Counted from the first letter of the stretch, positions 37,188 to 47,622 are shown. The stretch is 64,000 nucleotides of DNA from Caulobacterales bacterium (GCA_017302105.1 JAFLCS010000003.1:1-64000), one strand, 5' to 3'. The notes: a model not told the origin generated them from the sequence alone. Made by a program: numbers and translations.

Positions 37188-37216
37188 TTATTCCCACTCG
37201 ATCGTTCCCGGCGGTT
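37188..37216. other. Probable attachment site in the guaA 3' end
   Basis: The last codons of guaA encode the conserved C-terminus Pro-Gly-Thr-Ile-Glu-Trp-Glu and abut element DNA. The guaA 3' end is a known integration target of several genomic islands. The core length is unknown because the other junction is outside the window. Confidence 0.6.
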
Positions 37217-38741
37217 TGGAGGTGACGTCATAGACCACGCGGTTGACGCCGCGGACCTCGTTGATGATGCGGGTGGCGGTGCGGCCCAGCATCTCCCAGG
37301 GGAACTGATAGAAGTCGGCGGTCATGCCGTCGGTCGAGGTGACGGCGCGCAGGGCCAGGACCTTTTCATAGGTGCGGGCGTCGCCCATGACGCCGACGGT
37401 CTTGACCGGCAACAGCACCGCGAAGGCCTGCCAGATGTCGTCATAGAGGCCGGCCTTCCTGATCTCGTCCAGATAGATGGCGTCGGCGTCCTGAAGGGTG
37501 GCGACGGCGTCCGGCGTGATCTCGCCGGGAATGCGGATGGCCAGGCCGGGCCCCGGGAAGGGGTGACGGCCGACAAAGGCCTCGGTCAGGCCCAGCTCGC
37601 GGCCCAGCGCCCGGACCTCGTCCTTGAACAGTTCGCGCAAGGGCTCGACCAGCTTGAGCTTCATATAGTCGGGCAGGCCGCCGACATTGTGGTGGCTCTT
37701 GATCACATGGGCCTTGCCGCTGGAGGCCGAGACGCTCTCGATGACGTCGGGATAGAGGGTGCCCTGGGCCAGGAACTCGGCCCCGTCGATCTTGGCGGAC
37801 TCGCGGTCGAAGATCTCGATGAACACCCGGCCAATGGTCTTGCGCTTGGTCTCCGGGTCGGACTGGCCGGCCAGGGCGCCGAGGAATTCCTGAGACGCAT
37901 CAACATGAACCAACGGAATGTTGTAGTGCTCGCGGAACAGGGTGGTGACCTGTTTGGCCTCGTCCTTTCTGAGCAGGCCGGTGTCGACGAACACACAGGT
38001 CAGCTGATCGCCGATGGCTTCGTGGATCAGCACCGCCGCCACAGAGGAATCGACACCGCCGGACAGGCCGCAGATGACCTTGGCGTCACCGACCTGTTCG
38101 CGGATCTGGGCGATCTTCTCGTCGCGATAGGCGGCCATGGTCCAGTCGCCGGTCAGGCCGGCGATGCGGCGGGTAAAATTGGCCAGCATCTGGGCCCCGC
38201 GTGGGGTGTGCATGACTTCGGGGTGGAACTGGATGCCATAGAGCCGCCGGGTCTCGTCGCCGATCACCGCATAGGGCGAGCCGGGCGAGGTGGCGATGAC
38301 GTCAAAGCCCTCGGGGATCGCGACGATCTTGTCGCCGTGGCTCATCCAGACGGTCTCTTCCTCGCCGACGCCGGCCAGACCTTCGAGCAGGGGCGAGGCT
38401 TTCTGGACGGTGATCTCGGCGCGGCCGAACTCGCGCGTGTGGCCGCCCTCGACCTTGCCGCCCAGCTGTTCGCACATGGTCATCTCGCCGTAGCAGATGC
38501 CCAGCACCGGCACGCCTGCGTCGAACACAGCCTGGGGTGCGCGCGGGCTGCCTTCCTCGTGAACGCTCTCCGGGCCGCCGGACAGGATGATGGCCGCCGG
38601 GGTCATCGCCGCCAGCGCGGCTTCCGCCTTCTGGAACGGATGGATCTCGCAATAGACGTTCGCCTCGCGCAGACGCCGCGCGATCAGCTGGGTCACCTGG
38701 CTGCCGAAATCGACGATGAGGACTTTCTGGTGGTCGGTCAC
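37188..38741 (-). CDS. guaA: GMP synthase (glutamine-hydrolysing)
   Basis: The protein of 517 residues converts XMP to GMP with glutamine and ATP. It has a class I glutamine amidotransferase domain (nucleophile Cys in 'LGICYGEM', 'FHPEV' later), the PP-loop 'SGGVDSS', and the dimerisation domain ending in 'PPGTIEWE'. I chose GTG 38741, which gives the usual N-terminus '[17 protein letters not shown]'; the ATG at 38804 would overlap the nucleosidase gene. It is last in the guaB-to-guaA operon, and the ICE is inserted at its 3' end without altering the C-terminus. Confidence 0.97.
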   Translation of the reverse strand: MTDHQKVLIVDFGSQVTQLIARRLREANVYCEIHPFQKAEAALAAMTPAAIILSGGPESVHEEGSPRAPQAVFDAGVPVLGICYGEMTMCEQLGGKVEGGHTREFGRAEITVQKASPLLEGLAGVGEEETVWMSHGDKIVAIPEGFDVIATSPGSPYAVIGDETRRLYGIQFHPEVMHTPRGAQMLANFTRRIAGLTGDWTMAAYRDEKIAQIREQVGDAKVICGLSGGVDSSVAAVLIHEAIGDQLTCVFVDTGLLRKDEAKQVTTLFREHYNIPLVHVDASQEFLGALAGQSDPETKRKTIGRVFIEIFDRESAKIDGAEFLAQGTLYPDVIESVSASSGKAHVIKSHHNVGGLPDYMKLKLVEPLRELFKDEVRALGRELGLTEAFVGRHPFPGPGLAIRIPGEITPDAVATLQDADAIYLDEIRKAGLYDDIWQAFAVLLPVKTVGVMGDARTYEKVLALRAVTSTDGMTADFYQFPWEMLGRTATRIINEVRGVNRVVYDVTSKPPGTIEWE

Positions 38742-38754
38742 GGCGCGGGAATCC

Positions 38755-39444
38755 CTAGGCTGGCGGATGGCGGGGGTCTTGGTCCGGGATGACGGCGATT
38801 TCAAGGGCGGCGGGACCGCGCCCCCTGATCTCGGCGGCCAGACGGTCTAGGGCGACGGCCAGGCTCTGGTCGACATGGGCGAGGGTGGAGGTCCAGTCTT
38901 CCAGCGCCTTGAGTTCGGCGCGGCCGTCCGAAACGCCGCGCAGGGCGACCAGCGGGATGTCGAAGGTCTGGGCGGCGCGGACCAGGGCCCAGGTCTCCAT
39001 ATCGACCATGTCGGCGTCGATCCGGGCATAGGCGGCGCCCGAAACGACATTGGCCCCGGTCGAGAGCCGGGCGCTGGGCCAGTCCGGGATCGGACAGGGC
39101 AGGGGCAGGACGGCGGGCAGGTTCGACAGCGGCGTCACCCCCTTGGCGAAGCCCAGGGCGGTGCAGTCCATGTCGCGATAGCTGACCGAGGCGACCTGAT
39201 AGGTCGCGGCGTGTTCCAGAGTCGGCGACCCGCAAGAGCCGAGCGAGACGATCAGGCCGGGCAAGTGACCGCGCGCTTCCAGCCGGGCGAGGGCGGCGCT
39301 CAGGGCTACCGCGCCCTCGACCGGGCCGATGCCGGTCATCAGCGGCTGGATGCGGGTCTTGAGATCGGCGCCGTATTCGGCGGGCGCGGCCATGACCGGC
39401 AGGACGCTGAGCGCCCCCCAGGTTTCGAGGCGAAAGCCGCTCAA
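38755..39444 (-). CDS. MTA/SAH nucleosidase-like phosphorylase family protein
   Basis: This 229-residue protein resembles 5'-methylthioadenosine/S-adenosylhomocysteine nucleosidase: 'SLGSCGS', '[13 protein letters not shown]', '[15 protein letters not shown]' (the MxxE motif) and '[11 protein letters not shown]'. It would cleave adenine from SAM by-products. The TTG at 39444 overlaps the rsmB stop (TTGA) and keeps the first beta strand; the ATG at 39393 would cut it. A long upstream frame inside rsmB is not part of it. Confidence 0.8.
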   Translation of the reverse strand: MSGFRLETWGALSVLPVMAAPAEYGADLKTRIQPLMTGIGPVEGAVALSAALARLEARGHLPGLIVSLGSCGSPTLEHAATYQVASVSYRDMDCTALGFAKGVTPLSNLPAVLPLPCPIPDWPSARLSTGANVVSGAAYARIDADMVDMETWALVRAAQTFDIPLVALRGVSDGRAELKALEDWTSTLAHVDQSLAVALDRLAAEIRGRGPAALEIAVIPDQDPRHPPA

Positions 39445-40676
39445 GCCGCCCTCGTCAGGACCTGGGCGAAGAAGCCATCGGTCCCGGCCGACAGCGGCGA
39501 CAGGCGCATCGATCCTTTGCCTTGGGCGAAGGCGCCGTTGCGCGCCAGGAAGGCCGCGACCCGGTCTTCGTTCTCTTCGGCGAAGAGCGAGCAGGTGACA
39601 TAGACGAGGCGCCCGCCCGGCTTCACGAAGGCCGAGGCTTGATCCAGCACGGCGTCCTGTTCGGCCAGGCGGCGGTCCAACTGGTCGGGCGTCAGGCGCC
39701 ATTTGGTGTCGGGGTGCCGCCGCCAGGTGCCCGAGCCGGTGCAGGGGGCATCGACGAAGACGATGTCCATCTTGCCGTCAAGGCCGTTCAGGGCGTTGGG
39801 TATGACCGGCGAGCGGACCTGAAGGTTGCGCACGCCGGCGCGCTGGGCGCGCGGGATGATGTCGGCCATGCGCCGGGCGTCATTGTCATAGGCGTAGAGC
39901 TGGCCGGTGTTTCCCATGGCCATCGCGAGGGCCAGGGACTTGCCGCCGCCGCCGGCGCAGAAATCCAGCACCTGCTTGCCCTTGATGTCGCCGGCCATCA
40001 GGGCGGCGCGCTGGCTGCCCAGGTCCTGAACCTCGAACCAGCCCTTGTGGAAGGCCGGAATGGTCTCGACCGCGCCGGTGCGAACGGCCGGATCCGGGGC
40101 CGGGATACGGGCTGCGGTCGCAAGGTCCGTGATCGGCTCGGCGCCCAGCGGCTGCAGCGCCTTGAAGGCGCGCTCGGGCTCGGTCTTGAGGGTGTTGATA
40201 CGAAGATCCACCGGCGCGCGCTGGGCCAGGGCGGCGGCTTCATCGGCGCGGGCCTCGCCGAACACACGCGCCAGATGCGGATCCAGCCAGTCGGGATAGT
40301 CGCCGCGAACCGCAGCCGGGGCCTCATCCAGGTCGCGCGGTGCGGCGAGGGCGGCGGTCTCGGTCTCGGTCAGGGCGCCGGGGCCGTGCGGGTCTTCGGC
40401 CGCAGCTTGGGCCAGGCGATCGGTCGGCCAGCGCCAGCCCCAGGCCAGAACGCCCAGGACCGCCGCGCGCGCGCTGTCGTCGCCCATGCGCCAGCCGGTC
40501 GAGCGGCGGGTGCGCAGGGCGTCCAGCACCAGGCCCGAAACGAAGGCCCGGTCCTTGGCACCGGCGAAGCGCGAGCGGTCGGACCAGGTTTTCAGCGCGA
40601 CCTTGGCCGGGACGCGGCGCGTCTCCAGGTCGGTGAGAACCTCAATAGCGGCGGCGATCCGACCTCCATCCCTCAT
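39441..40676 (-). CDS. rsmB: RsmB-family rRNA cytosine-C5 methyltransferase
   Basis: This 411-residue protein has a NusB-like N-terminal domain and a NOL1/NOP2/Sun methyltransferase domain, with 'DFCAGGGGKSLALA' (SAM site), 'DAPCTGSGTWRR' and 'YVTCSLFAEENE', where the two cysteines do catalysis. It probably methylates 16S rRNA. It starts 3 bp after the MAPEG gene and overlaps the nucleosidase gene, so it is in the same operon. The exact member of the RsmB family is uncertain. Confidence 0.88.
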   Translation of the reverse strand: MRDGGRIAAAIEVLTDLETRRVPAKVALKTWSDRSRFAGAKDRAFVSGLVLDALRTRRSTGWRMGDDSARAAVLGVLAWGWRWPTDRLAQAAAEDPHGPGALTETETAALAAPRDLDEAPAAVRGDYPDWLDPHLARVFGEARADEAAALAQRAPVDLRINTLKTEPERAFKALQPLGAEPITDLATAARIPAPDPAVRTGAVETIPAFHKGWFEVQDLGSQRAALMAGDIKGKQVLDFCAGGGGKSLALAMAMGNTGQLYAYDNDARRMADIIPRAQRAGVRNLQVRSPVIPNALNGLDGKMDIVFVDAPCTGSGTWRRHPDTKWRLTPDQLDRRLAEQDAVLDQASAFVKPGGRLVYVTCSLFAEENEDRVAAFLARNGAFAQGKGSMRLSPLSAGTDGFFAQVLTRAA

Positions 40677-40679
40677 GGT

Positions 40680-41099
40680 CTAGGTGAAGAGCGCATAGAG
40701 GGTCATGCCCAGGCCGACCAGCGAGGCCATCCAGACCAGCGAGCGCAGGCCCGGCACGCCCCAGCGATAGAGCGGCAGGTAGATGATGCGGGCGAGCAGG
40801 TACAGGTGCGTCCCCCACATCGACAGCTCGCCCTGTTTGCCGGCCAGATGGACCAGCGCCACGGCGCCGAGGAACAGCGGCAGGGTCTCGAACAGATTGG
40901 CCTGGGCCCGGATCAGACGACCGGCCACCGGACCGGGCGGCGGTGTTTCCCCGTCGCGAGGGCCGGCGTTCCACTTCAGCCCCAGCTCATTGGTCCGCGC
41001 GGCGGCGGCCCACAGGATCTGGACCAGCGCCAGAATGATAGTGAAACCCGCGACGATCAGGTCGGGGTGGACGTCGGGGAACAGGTGCGGATGGTGCAT
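40680..41099 (-). CDS. MAPEG-family membrane protein
   Basis: This 139-residue protein has four hydrophobic segments and the MAPEG pattern 'RAQANLFETLPLFLGAVAL'. MAPEG members are small membrane enzymes often using glutathione, but bacterial members of this type are mostly uncharacterised. It lies between guaB (19 bp upstream) and rsmB (3 bp downstream). Confidence 0.88.
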   Translation of the reverse strand: MHHPHLFPDVHPDLIVAGFTIILALVQILWAAAARTNELGLKWNAGPRDGETPPPGPVAGRLIRAQANLFETLPLFLGAVALVHLAGKQGELSMWGTHLYLLARIIYLPLYRWGVPGLRSLVWMASLVGLGMTLYALFT

Positions 41100-41118
41100 G
41101 ATGTGAGCCCTCCCAAGC

Positions 41119-42603
<1,485 letters not shown>

Positions 42604-42707
42604 CTATAGACCGCTCCCGGCAGGCGCGGCAAGGGCCAGGACGGGCTTATCGTCACGATCACAATTATTGCCTTGTGGCGTGGCGCCGCGGCGACCATCT
42701 AGGGGAC

Positions 42708-43244
42708 ATGGTTCGCATCATCGCCCAGGCGGCGCGGCAGCTGTGGCTGAAGATCGTCTCCTACGGGACGATGCACCTGGTCGTGGCGGTGCTGGTGGCG
42801 TGGGCGATCACGCGCGATTGGCGCCTGGCCCTGGCGGTCGGGATGATCGAGCCGATGGCCCAGACGGTGGCCTTTGTGGTCCATGACCGGGTCTGGCACC
42901 GGATTGAGCGGCGCGGCACCCTGTCGGACCTGCAGGAAGCGGCCGAGGCGGTCGAGGGTCGGGTCGGTCTGCACGATCACCACGCCTGTAACCACGCCCT
43001 GCCGACCAGCTTCAGGACCTTGGCGGCCAAATCGGTCAGCTATGGCGTCATGCACTTCGCCGTGGCCGTGACGGTGGCCTTCGCCCTGACGCGGGACTGG
43101 CGCATCGCCCTGGCGGTGGGGACGATCGAGCCGCTGGTGCAGACGCTGTTCTTCACCCTGCACGACCAGATCTGGCGGCGGATCGAGCGCCGCCGCGCCC
43201 TGGCTAATCCCGATCCGGCGCCCCCAGCGGGAAATAAGGCCTGA
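42708..43244 (+). CDS. Tandem DUF2061 membrane protein
   Basis: This 178-residue protein has two copies of the DUF2061 domain (about 10-65 and 98-155), each with 'SYG.MH..VAV..A.A.TRDWR.ALAVG.IEP' spanning two helices. Function is unknown. The ATG at 42708 follows AGGGG; an in-frame ATG at 42675 is less likely. It is divergent from guaB. The 3' end overlaps the convergent GST gene by 41 bp. Confidence 0.85.
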   Translation: MVRIIAQAARQLWLKIVSYGTMHLVVAVLVAWAITRDWRLALAVGMIEPMAQTVAFVVHDRVWHRIERRGTLSDLQEAAEAVEGRVGLHDHHACNHALPTSFRTLAAKSVSYGVMHFAVAVTVAFALTRDWRIALAVGTIEPLVQTLFFTLHDQIWRRIERRRALANPDPAPPAGNKA

Positions 43245-43854
43245 ACCTTCGGGCGTCCTCGATGCAGCGCCGAAACGACGGACGCTCCATCAGGCGCGAG
43301 CGGTAGGCGATCAGATTGCTGAACCGTGCCGGGATCTCGTGGGTCCAGTCGGCGTAGAACAGGGCCGGGGCTGCGGCGCAGTCGGCCAGCGAAAGGCCGT
43401 GATCGGTTGCCCATTCGCGCCCGGCCAGATGCTGATCCAGCCAGGCGTAGATCGTCTCCAGCATCTCGCGCGAGCGGGCGACGCCATACGAGTCACGATT
43501 GACGCCTTCGGGACGGATCGCCTCGAAGATGATGTCCTGCTGCGGGCGGTTCACATAGTTGTCGAAGACCCGGTCCAGCCTCCGCACCTGGGCGGCGGCG
43601 GCGGGATCGTTCGGGATCAACTGGACCGGGCCGGGGTGATGCACGGCCAGATGCTCGATGATCGAGGTGGCCTCCATCACTGTGTGATCGCCATCAACCA
43701 ACAGCGGGAATTTCTTGATCGGCCACAGGGCTGTCAGCTCGTCCATGGCCCCATCGTCTTCGAGGAAGCGGGCTTCGAACGAGATGTCGTTCTCATAGAA
43801 GCCGATCAGGGCCTTCTGGCAGTAGGACGAAAAGGGGTGGGCGTAGAGTTTCAC
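43204..43854 (-). CDS. Glutathione S-transferase family protein
   Basis: This 216-residue protein has the thioredoxin-like N-terminal domain ('MKLYAHPFSSYCQKALIGFYEN', cut here at its motif 'FSSYCQK'; 'KFPLLVDGD' and 'EATSIIEHL' bind glutathione) and the helical C-terminal domain ('GLSLADCAAAPALFY'). The substrate is unknown. It starts 1 bp after the VOC gene and is probably co-transcribed with it. Confidence 0.88.
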   Translation of the reverse strand: MKLYAHPFSSYCQKALIGFYENDISFEARFLEDDGAMDELTALWPIKKFPLLVDGDHTVMEATSIIEHLAVHHPGPVQLIPNDPAAAAQVRRLDRVFDNYVNRPQQDIIFEAIRPEGVNRDSYGVARSREMLETIYAWLDQHLAGREWATDHGLSLADCAAAPALFYADWTHEIPARFSNLIAYRSRLMERPSFRRCIEDARRFRPYFPLGAPDRD

Positions 43855-43855
43855 C

Positions 43856-44305
43856 TCAGGCTCCGTCGAAGGCGCGCTGGAGACCGGCGATGTCGATCTT
43901 CTGCATGGCCATCATCGCCTCCATGGCCCGGTTGGCGGCTGCGCGATCCGGGTCGGCGAAGAGAACGGGCAGGATCTTGGGAATGATCTGCCAGGACACC
44001 CCGAAACGATCCGTCAGCCAGCCGCAGCGGATTTCCTGACCACCGCCGTCCAGAAGTGTGTCCCATAGCCGGTCGATCTCGGCCTGGTCGTCGCAGTCGA
44101 CATAGATCGAGAGCGCGGGGCTGAGCGTGTACATCGGCCCGGCGTCCAGGATCATGTAGCGCCGTCCGTCCAGCTCGAAGACCACCATCGGATGCCGGTC
44201 CGAGACGATCCGCGAATTGGGGATCAGCGACACATAGAGTTCGGCGGCCTGCTTGCCCTTCCCCTCGCCGTTGAACCAGAGGCAGGGCGCGGTCTTGTCG
44301 GTCAT
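43856..44305 (-). CDS. VOC/PhnB-like protein
   Basis: This 149-residue protein has the glyoxalase/dioxygenase (VOC) fold of the PhnB-like group: 'CLWFNGEGKGKQAAELY', 'GPMYTLSPALSIYV' and 'WLTDRFGVSWQIIP'. Members bind metal or small ligands; many are uncharacterised. I use the ATG at 44305; an upstream frame to 44362 is not needed. Confidence 0.85.
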   Translation of the reverse strand: MTDKTAPCLWFNGEGKGKQAAELYVSLIPNSRIVSDRHPMVVFELDGRRYMILDAGPMYTLSPALSIYVDCDDQAEIDRLWDTLLDGGGQEIRCGWLTDRFGVSWQIIPKILPVLFADPDRAAANRAMEAMMAMQKIDIAGLQRAFDGA

Positions 44306-44429
44306 GGCGTGCTCCATTCGCTGGCCAGTCTTGCGCCGGATGTCGGGATCAGGCGAGCGCAATCAGACTGACGGCGTCGAAACGTCGCGCGATTTTCAGC
44401 CGGCGACGGAATCGGGCAGAACCGGGATC

Positions 44430-44786
44430 ATGAGCTTCACCCTGTACGGCATCCCCAACTGCGACACGGTCAAGAAGGCCCGTGTGTGGCTGGATGAACG
44501 CGGCGTTCGTTACACCTTCCACGACTACAAGAAGGCCGGGATCGATGAGGCGCGCCTGAACGGCTGGGTGCAGGAGCTGGGCTGGGAGACGGTGCTGAAC
44601 CGCGCCGGCACGACCTTCAGGAAGCTGCCGGACACCGACAAGGTGGACCTGGATGCGGCCAAGGCGGTCAAGTTGATGCTGGCCCAGCCCTCGATGATCA
44701 AGCGGCCGATGTTGGACCTGGGCGATCGCCGCATCGCCGGGTTCAAGCCGGACATCTATGAGGCGGCGCTGGGCGGGTTTGCGTGA
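44430..44786 (+). CDS. Spx/ArsC-family reductase
   Basis: This 118-residue protein is of the YffB/Spx/ArsC family: 'LYGIPNCDTVKKARVWL' with Cys11, 'YTFHDYKK', and 'IKRPMLD' near the C-terminus. Members are small thioredoxin-fold proteins, some using glutathione. The ATG at 44430 gives the full domain; the longer frame from 44253 overlaps the divergent VOC gene. Confidence 0.88.
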   Translation: MSFTLYGIPNCDTVKKARVWLDERGVRYTFHDYKKAGIDEARLNGWVQELGWETVLNRAGTTFRKLPDTDKVDLDAAKAVKLMLAQPSMIKRPMLDLGDRRIAGFKPDIYEAALGGFA

Positions 44787-44817
44787 AGCCCTCCTACGGT
44801 GCCGTTCCAACATAGTC

Positions 44818-44919
44818 CGTCATCCCCGGGCCTGTCCCGGGGACCCGTAGCCGCCTGCTTTGCAGCCTGTGGCGGTGAGATAGAGGGTATGGGTGGCCGG
44901 GATAAACCCGGCCATGACG
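44818..44919. repeat. REP-like double-palindrome element
   Basis: The 102-bp unit starts with CGTCAT and ends with ATGACG. It contains two hairpins, CCCCGGG..CCCGGGG (about 44823-44842) and GGCCGGG..CCCGGCC (44895-44913), with a smaller inner pair CCGCC/GGCGG. Elements of this kind are scattered between genes in alphaproteobacteria. Confidence 0.7.
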
Positions 44920-44962
44920 TAATTAGAGGGCGGAGGCACCTGCCGCGAGTTTGTTTCGCGTC

Positions 44963-44989
44963 GCCGATTTGATGCCGCATCCAATCGGC
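44963..44989. promoter_or_regulatory. Inverted repeat upstream of first ECF module
   Basis: Arms GCCGATT (44963-44969) and AATCGGC (44983-44989) form a 7-bp perfect inverted repeat with a 13-nt centre, about 60 bp before the first small membrane protein gene. It could be an operator or hairpin; nothing more can be said. Confidence 0.3.
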
Positions 44990-45050
44990 ACCTCGGCGGC
45001 GATACAGTCTCGAAGGGCCGCCGACACGGCAGCTCGCTGGAGACGAAGAG

Positions 45051-45245
45051 ATGGTTGAGCTGTTCGGGGACTATTGGTGGCTGATTTTCCCGCTGGCCTG
45101 GATGCTAGGCTCGGCCTGGCAGGGCTGGCTGAAAGAACAGGCGCGCCGTGACGAGCTTCGCCTGATTGAAACCTACGCCGCCGCCGGGCGTGAGCCGCCG
45201 GCCGAGCTGATGAGCGCGCTGCGGCACCGGCCTGAGGAGGGCTGA
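45051..45245 (+). CDS. Small membrane protein, short paralogue of next gene
   Basis: This 64-residue protein has one N-terminal hydrophobic segment (about 8-25) and the motif 'AAAGREPPAEL'. It aligns by eye with the first 60 residues of the next gene ('YWWLLFPMGW', 'EKGREPPAEL'), so it looks like a shortened tandem duplicate. Function is unknown; it opens the first ECF module. Confidence 0.7.
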   Translation: MVELFGDYWWLIFPLAWMLGSAWQGWLKEQARRDELRLIETYAAAGREPPAELMSALRHRPEEG

Positions 45246-45248
45246 TCG

Positions 45249-45659
45249 ATGGAAGACCTGTTTCGCAGCTATTGGTGGCTGCTGTTTCCGATGGGCTGGT
45301 TCATCGCCGAGGCCTGGCAGAACTGGCTCAGCTATCGTGCGCGCAAAGATGCGCTGGCGCTTGTGCAGGCGTATGCCGAGAAGGGCCGGGAGCCGCCCGC
45401 AGAGTTGATCGCCGCGATCAATCGCCGCGAAGAGCTTGAGGAGAGCGCACGGGCAGAGCGAGCTCCCCGGATCAACTGGGGCTGGTATCAGGCGGCGCTG
45501 TTCGGGGCTATGGCCGGCGGTCTGCTCTATATCTCCAGAAGCGGAATCCTGAGTGACGAGGGCTTGGCCGAAGCCCTGTTGATTGTGGTGGTCGTCATGG
45601 GTGCCCTGGCGATCGCCTCGCTGGTCTATGCCCTGACCTGGAAGGGTCCGAAGGCCTGA
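45249..45659 (+). CDS. Membrane protein of ECF sigma module 1
   Basis: This 136-residue protein has an N-terminal hydrophobic segment, the 'GREPPAEL' motif, and two C-terminal membrane helices (about 85-102 and 112-131). It resembles small membrane proteins (DUF6249-like) that accompany ECF sigma factors in Caulobacterales. It starts 3 bp after its short paralogue and ends 1 bp before the sigma gene, so it may sense the signal; that is inference. Confidence 0.65.
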   Translation: MEDLFRSYWWLLFPMGWFIAEAWQNWLSYRARKDALALVQAYAEKGREPPAELIAAINRREELEESARAERAPRINWGWYQAALFGAMAGGLLYISRSGILSDEGLAEALLIVVVVMGALAIASLVYALTWKGPKA

Positions 45660-45660
45660 C

Positions 45661-46203
45661 GTGTCCAGTCGGGGGCCCGACAATCAGGCGGATCAGGCTC
45701 TGGCCCAGGCGGCCAGGGCCGGGTCGTCGCGCGCCTTCGCCGAGCTGGTCGGTCGACATCAGAGCGCGGTCAGGGGCTTCCTGCGCCGCGTCTGCCGCGA
45801 CGAACATGAGGCCGAGGATCTGGCCCAGGAGACCTTTCTGACCGCTTGGACCAAGCTGGGCACGTTGAAGGCCGACGCCAGCGTTCGGTCCTGGTTGTGC
45901 GGTCTGGCCTGGCGCAAGGCCCTGACGGCGCAGCGGGGGCGGGCGCGGTCGGCCGCGCGGGACCGTCAGTGGCTGGACACCCGGCCCGCCTTCGATACCC
46001 CGGCGGCGCGGGACCAGGTCGCGGTGCGACAGGCGCTGTCCAGCCTGCCCGACGATCAGAGGGCGGTGGTGGCCCTGTGCCTGGCCGCCGACTGGTCCCA
46101 CGCCGAGGCGGCCGAGGCGCTGGGACTGCCGGTCGGCACCGTCAAGTCGCACGTCGCGCGCGGCCGCGCTAAACTGCTTGAAGCCATGGGAGAGACGCCA
46201 TGA
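45661..46203 (+). CDS. ECF sigma factor (module 1)
   Basis: This 180-residue sigma70-family protein starts at GTG 45661. Region 2 includes 'EAEDLAQETFLTAW' and region 4 includes 'WSHAEAAEALGLPVGTVKSHVARGRAKL'. It has no region 3, as in ECF factors. The stop overlaps a small membrane protein gene (ATGA), the likely anti-sigma. Confidence 0.9.
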   Translation: MSSRGPDNQADQALAQAARAGSSRAFAELVGRHQSAVRGFLRRVCRDEHEAEDLAQETFLTAWTKLGTLKADASVRSWLCGLAWRKALTAQRGRARSAARDRQWLDTRPAFDTPAARDQVAVRQALSSLPDDQRAVVALCLAADWSHAEAAEALGLPVGTVKSHVARGRAKLLEAMGETP

Positions 46204-46535
46204 CCGCCGATGACCGCCTGAAACAGGCCCTGGGACCGGATGCTGATGCGCCGCCAGCGGTTGATCATGCCTTTACGGCGCGCGTGCTGGCGCGAGTGGA
46301 ACAGCGCCGGCTGTGGATGCGGTTGGGGGCGCTGGCGCTGTGGGCCGGGGCCGCAGCCCTTCTGGGCTGGGCTCTGCGGCCTGTCTTCCATGAATTGAGC
46401 CTGGCATTGGCACCGGCGTCGGGCGTAGCGGCACTGATGCTGGCGGCTGGTGCGGGGATCTGGTTGGCCCTGCGCGGCGATCTGGCGCGCGCCTTGAGGC
46501 GGGCTCGAACTTCGGTCCTGCCCGGACGGTTCTGA
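46200..46535 (+). CDS. Putative membrane anti-sigma factor (module 1)
   Basis: This 111-residue protein has a cytoplasmic N-terminus of about 40 residues ('HAFTARVLARVEQRRLWMRL') and two membrane helices (about 43-62 and 68-90). Coupled overlap with the sigma gene suggests it holds the sigma factor at the membrane. There is no zinc-binding HxxxCxxC motif, so it is not a ZAS-type anti-sigma. Confidence 0.65.
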   Translation: MTADDRLKQALGPDADAPPAVDHAFTARVLARVEQRRLWMRLGALALWAGAAALLGWALRPVFHELSLALAPASGVAALMLAAGAGIWLALRGDLARALRRARTSVLPGRF

Positions 46536-46563
46536 CCTTACGAAAATTTCATCGCGAGCTTGC

Positions 46564-46595
46564 ATCCCAAAGGAGGGCTCGATGCCTCTTGGGAT
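46564..46595. terminator. Hairpin between ECF modules
   Basis: Arms ATCCCAA (46564-46570) and TTGGGAT (46589-46595) pair perfectly, with further pairing of AGGAGG and GCCTCT inside. There is no T run, so it may be an mRNA structure and not a terminator. Confidence 0.35.
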
Positions 46596-46641
46596 CAAGC
46601 GGCGGGCAATGGGCCTGACCGATCAATAGGGAAATCTATCC

Positions 46642-47025
46642 ATGGGCCCCGAAATTCTCATTCCGTTGAGTGTATTCGCGATGATCACCGCCATCGTTCT
46701 AGTGCCGAGCTGGTTCAAGACCCGCGAGCGGCGCGATCTTCAAGAGACGGTGCGTCACGCCCTGGACAAGGGCCAGGAACTGCCGGCCGAGCTGGTCGAA
46801 ACCATCGCCAAGTCGACCCGCAAGCCGCCGGCGACGGCGCATACGGATCTGCGCACCGGGGTGATCTGGCTGGCGATCGCCGCCGGCATCGCCACCTTCG
46901 GCTGGATGGTCGGGTTTGAAGACGGCGAAGCGGTCTATCCGATGATGGGCATGGCGGCGGTTCCTGGCTTCCTGGGCCTGGCCTTCATTGTGTTGAGCTT
47001 CTTCAACAAGACGCGGGCGGACTGA
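46642..47025 (+). CDS. Membrane protein of ECF sigma module 2
   Basis: This 127-residue protein has three hydrophobic segments (about 4-21, 73-92, 100-120) and the motif 'KGQELPAELVETI', matching 'GREPPAEL' of the module 1 proteins. It is followed 24 bp later by a second ECF sigma gene. It is probably a paralogue of the module 1 membrane protein. Confidence 0.7.
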   Translation: MGPEILIPLSVFAMITAIVLVPSWFKTRERRDLQETVRHALDKGQELPAELVETIAKSTRKPPATAHTDLRTGVIWLAIAAGIATFGWMVGFEDGEAVYPMMGMAAVPGFLGLAFIVLSFFNKTRAD

Positions 47026-47049
47026 GGCCGAGATCAGGGGAGACTGGCG

Positions 47050-47622
47050 ATGGCCGGGAAACCATCTGACCTGTCACGGTTCCACGACGTCGAGTTGGCC
47101 GCCTTTGCGGCGGCCGGCGGCCGGCGGGAGTTCGGAGAGCTGGTCCGGCGTCACTCGGCGTCCGTGCGCGGCCTGCTGCGGCGGATGGGGGCTGAGCCGG
47201 CTCTGGCCGACGACGTGGCCCAGGACGCCTTCATCCAGGCCTTCGAGCGGTGTGCCGACTTTCGCGGCGAGGGGGCCTTTTCGGCCTGGGTCCGCAAGAT
47301 CGCAGCCCGGCTCTACATCAAGCGCCGCCAAAAAGAGGCGCGCTGGACGGACCTGGATGCGGCGCCAGAGCCGATGGTGCCGATGCCGGATCACGGCCGC
47401 ACCATCGATCTCGATGAGGCGCTCAAGGGACTGGTTGAGGTGGAGCGGGTCTGCATCACCCTGTGCCACGGCGCAGGGATGACCCATTCGGAAATCGCGG
47501 CAGCCTTGCGTTTGCCGCTTGGTACGGTGAAATCTCATGTCAAACGTGGTCTGGATAAGCTTCGGACGCGGCTGGAACCCGGCCCGCAAACACAGAGGAG
47601 GCCTGCTCATGTCGGATCGTAA
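47050..47622 (+). CDS. ECF sigma factor (module 2)
   Basis: This 190-residue sigma70-family protein has region 2 ('ALADDVAQDAFIQAFE') and region 4 ('MTHSEIAAALRLPLGTVKSHVKRGLDKL'). It overlaps the next small membrane protein gene by 14 bp. The gene order copies module 1. Confidence 0.9.
   Translation: MAGKPSDLSRFHDVELAAFAAAGGRREFGELVRRHSASVRGLLRRMGAEPALADDVAQDAFIQAFERCADFRGEGAFSAWVRKIAARLYIKRRQKEARWTDLDAAPEPMVPMPDHGRTIDLDEALKGLVEVERVCITLCHGAGMTHSEIAAALRLPLGTVKSHVKRGLDKLRTRLEPGPQTQRRPAHVGS

Larger units (their letters stand above)
1..37190. mobile_element. Right-hand part of an ICE inserted at the guaA 3' end
   Basis: The stretch carries conjugation genes of the P-type (trb) mating-pair system at the left edge, a large accessory cargo, an AlpA-like excisionase candidate and a tyrosine integrase at the right, directly beside the intact 3' end of guaA. 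This is the usual architecture of an integrative and conjugative element with int at one terminus. The left terminus, trbB to trbJ, relaxase and traG are outside the window, so completeness and mobility cannot be judged. The right boundary is inferred from the guaA stop at 37188-37190; the exact attachment core cannot be fixed without the left junction. Confidence 0.85.

Noticed and set aside
37000-37200. tRNA gene as the integration target
   Set aside because: No cloverleaf-like sequence is visible at the boundary; the integrase abuts guaA.
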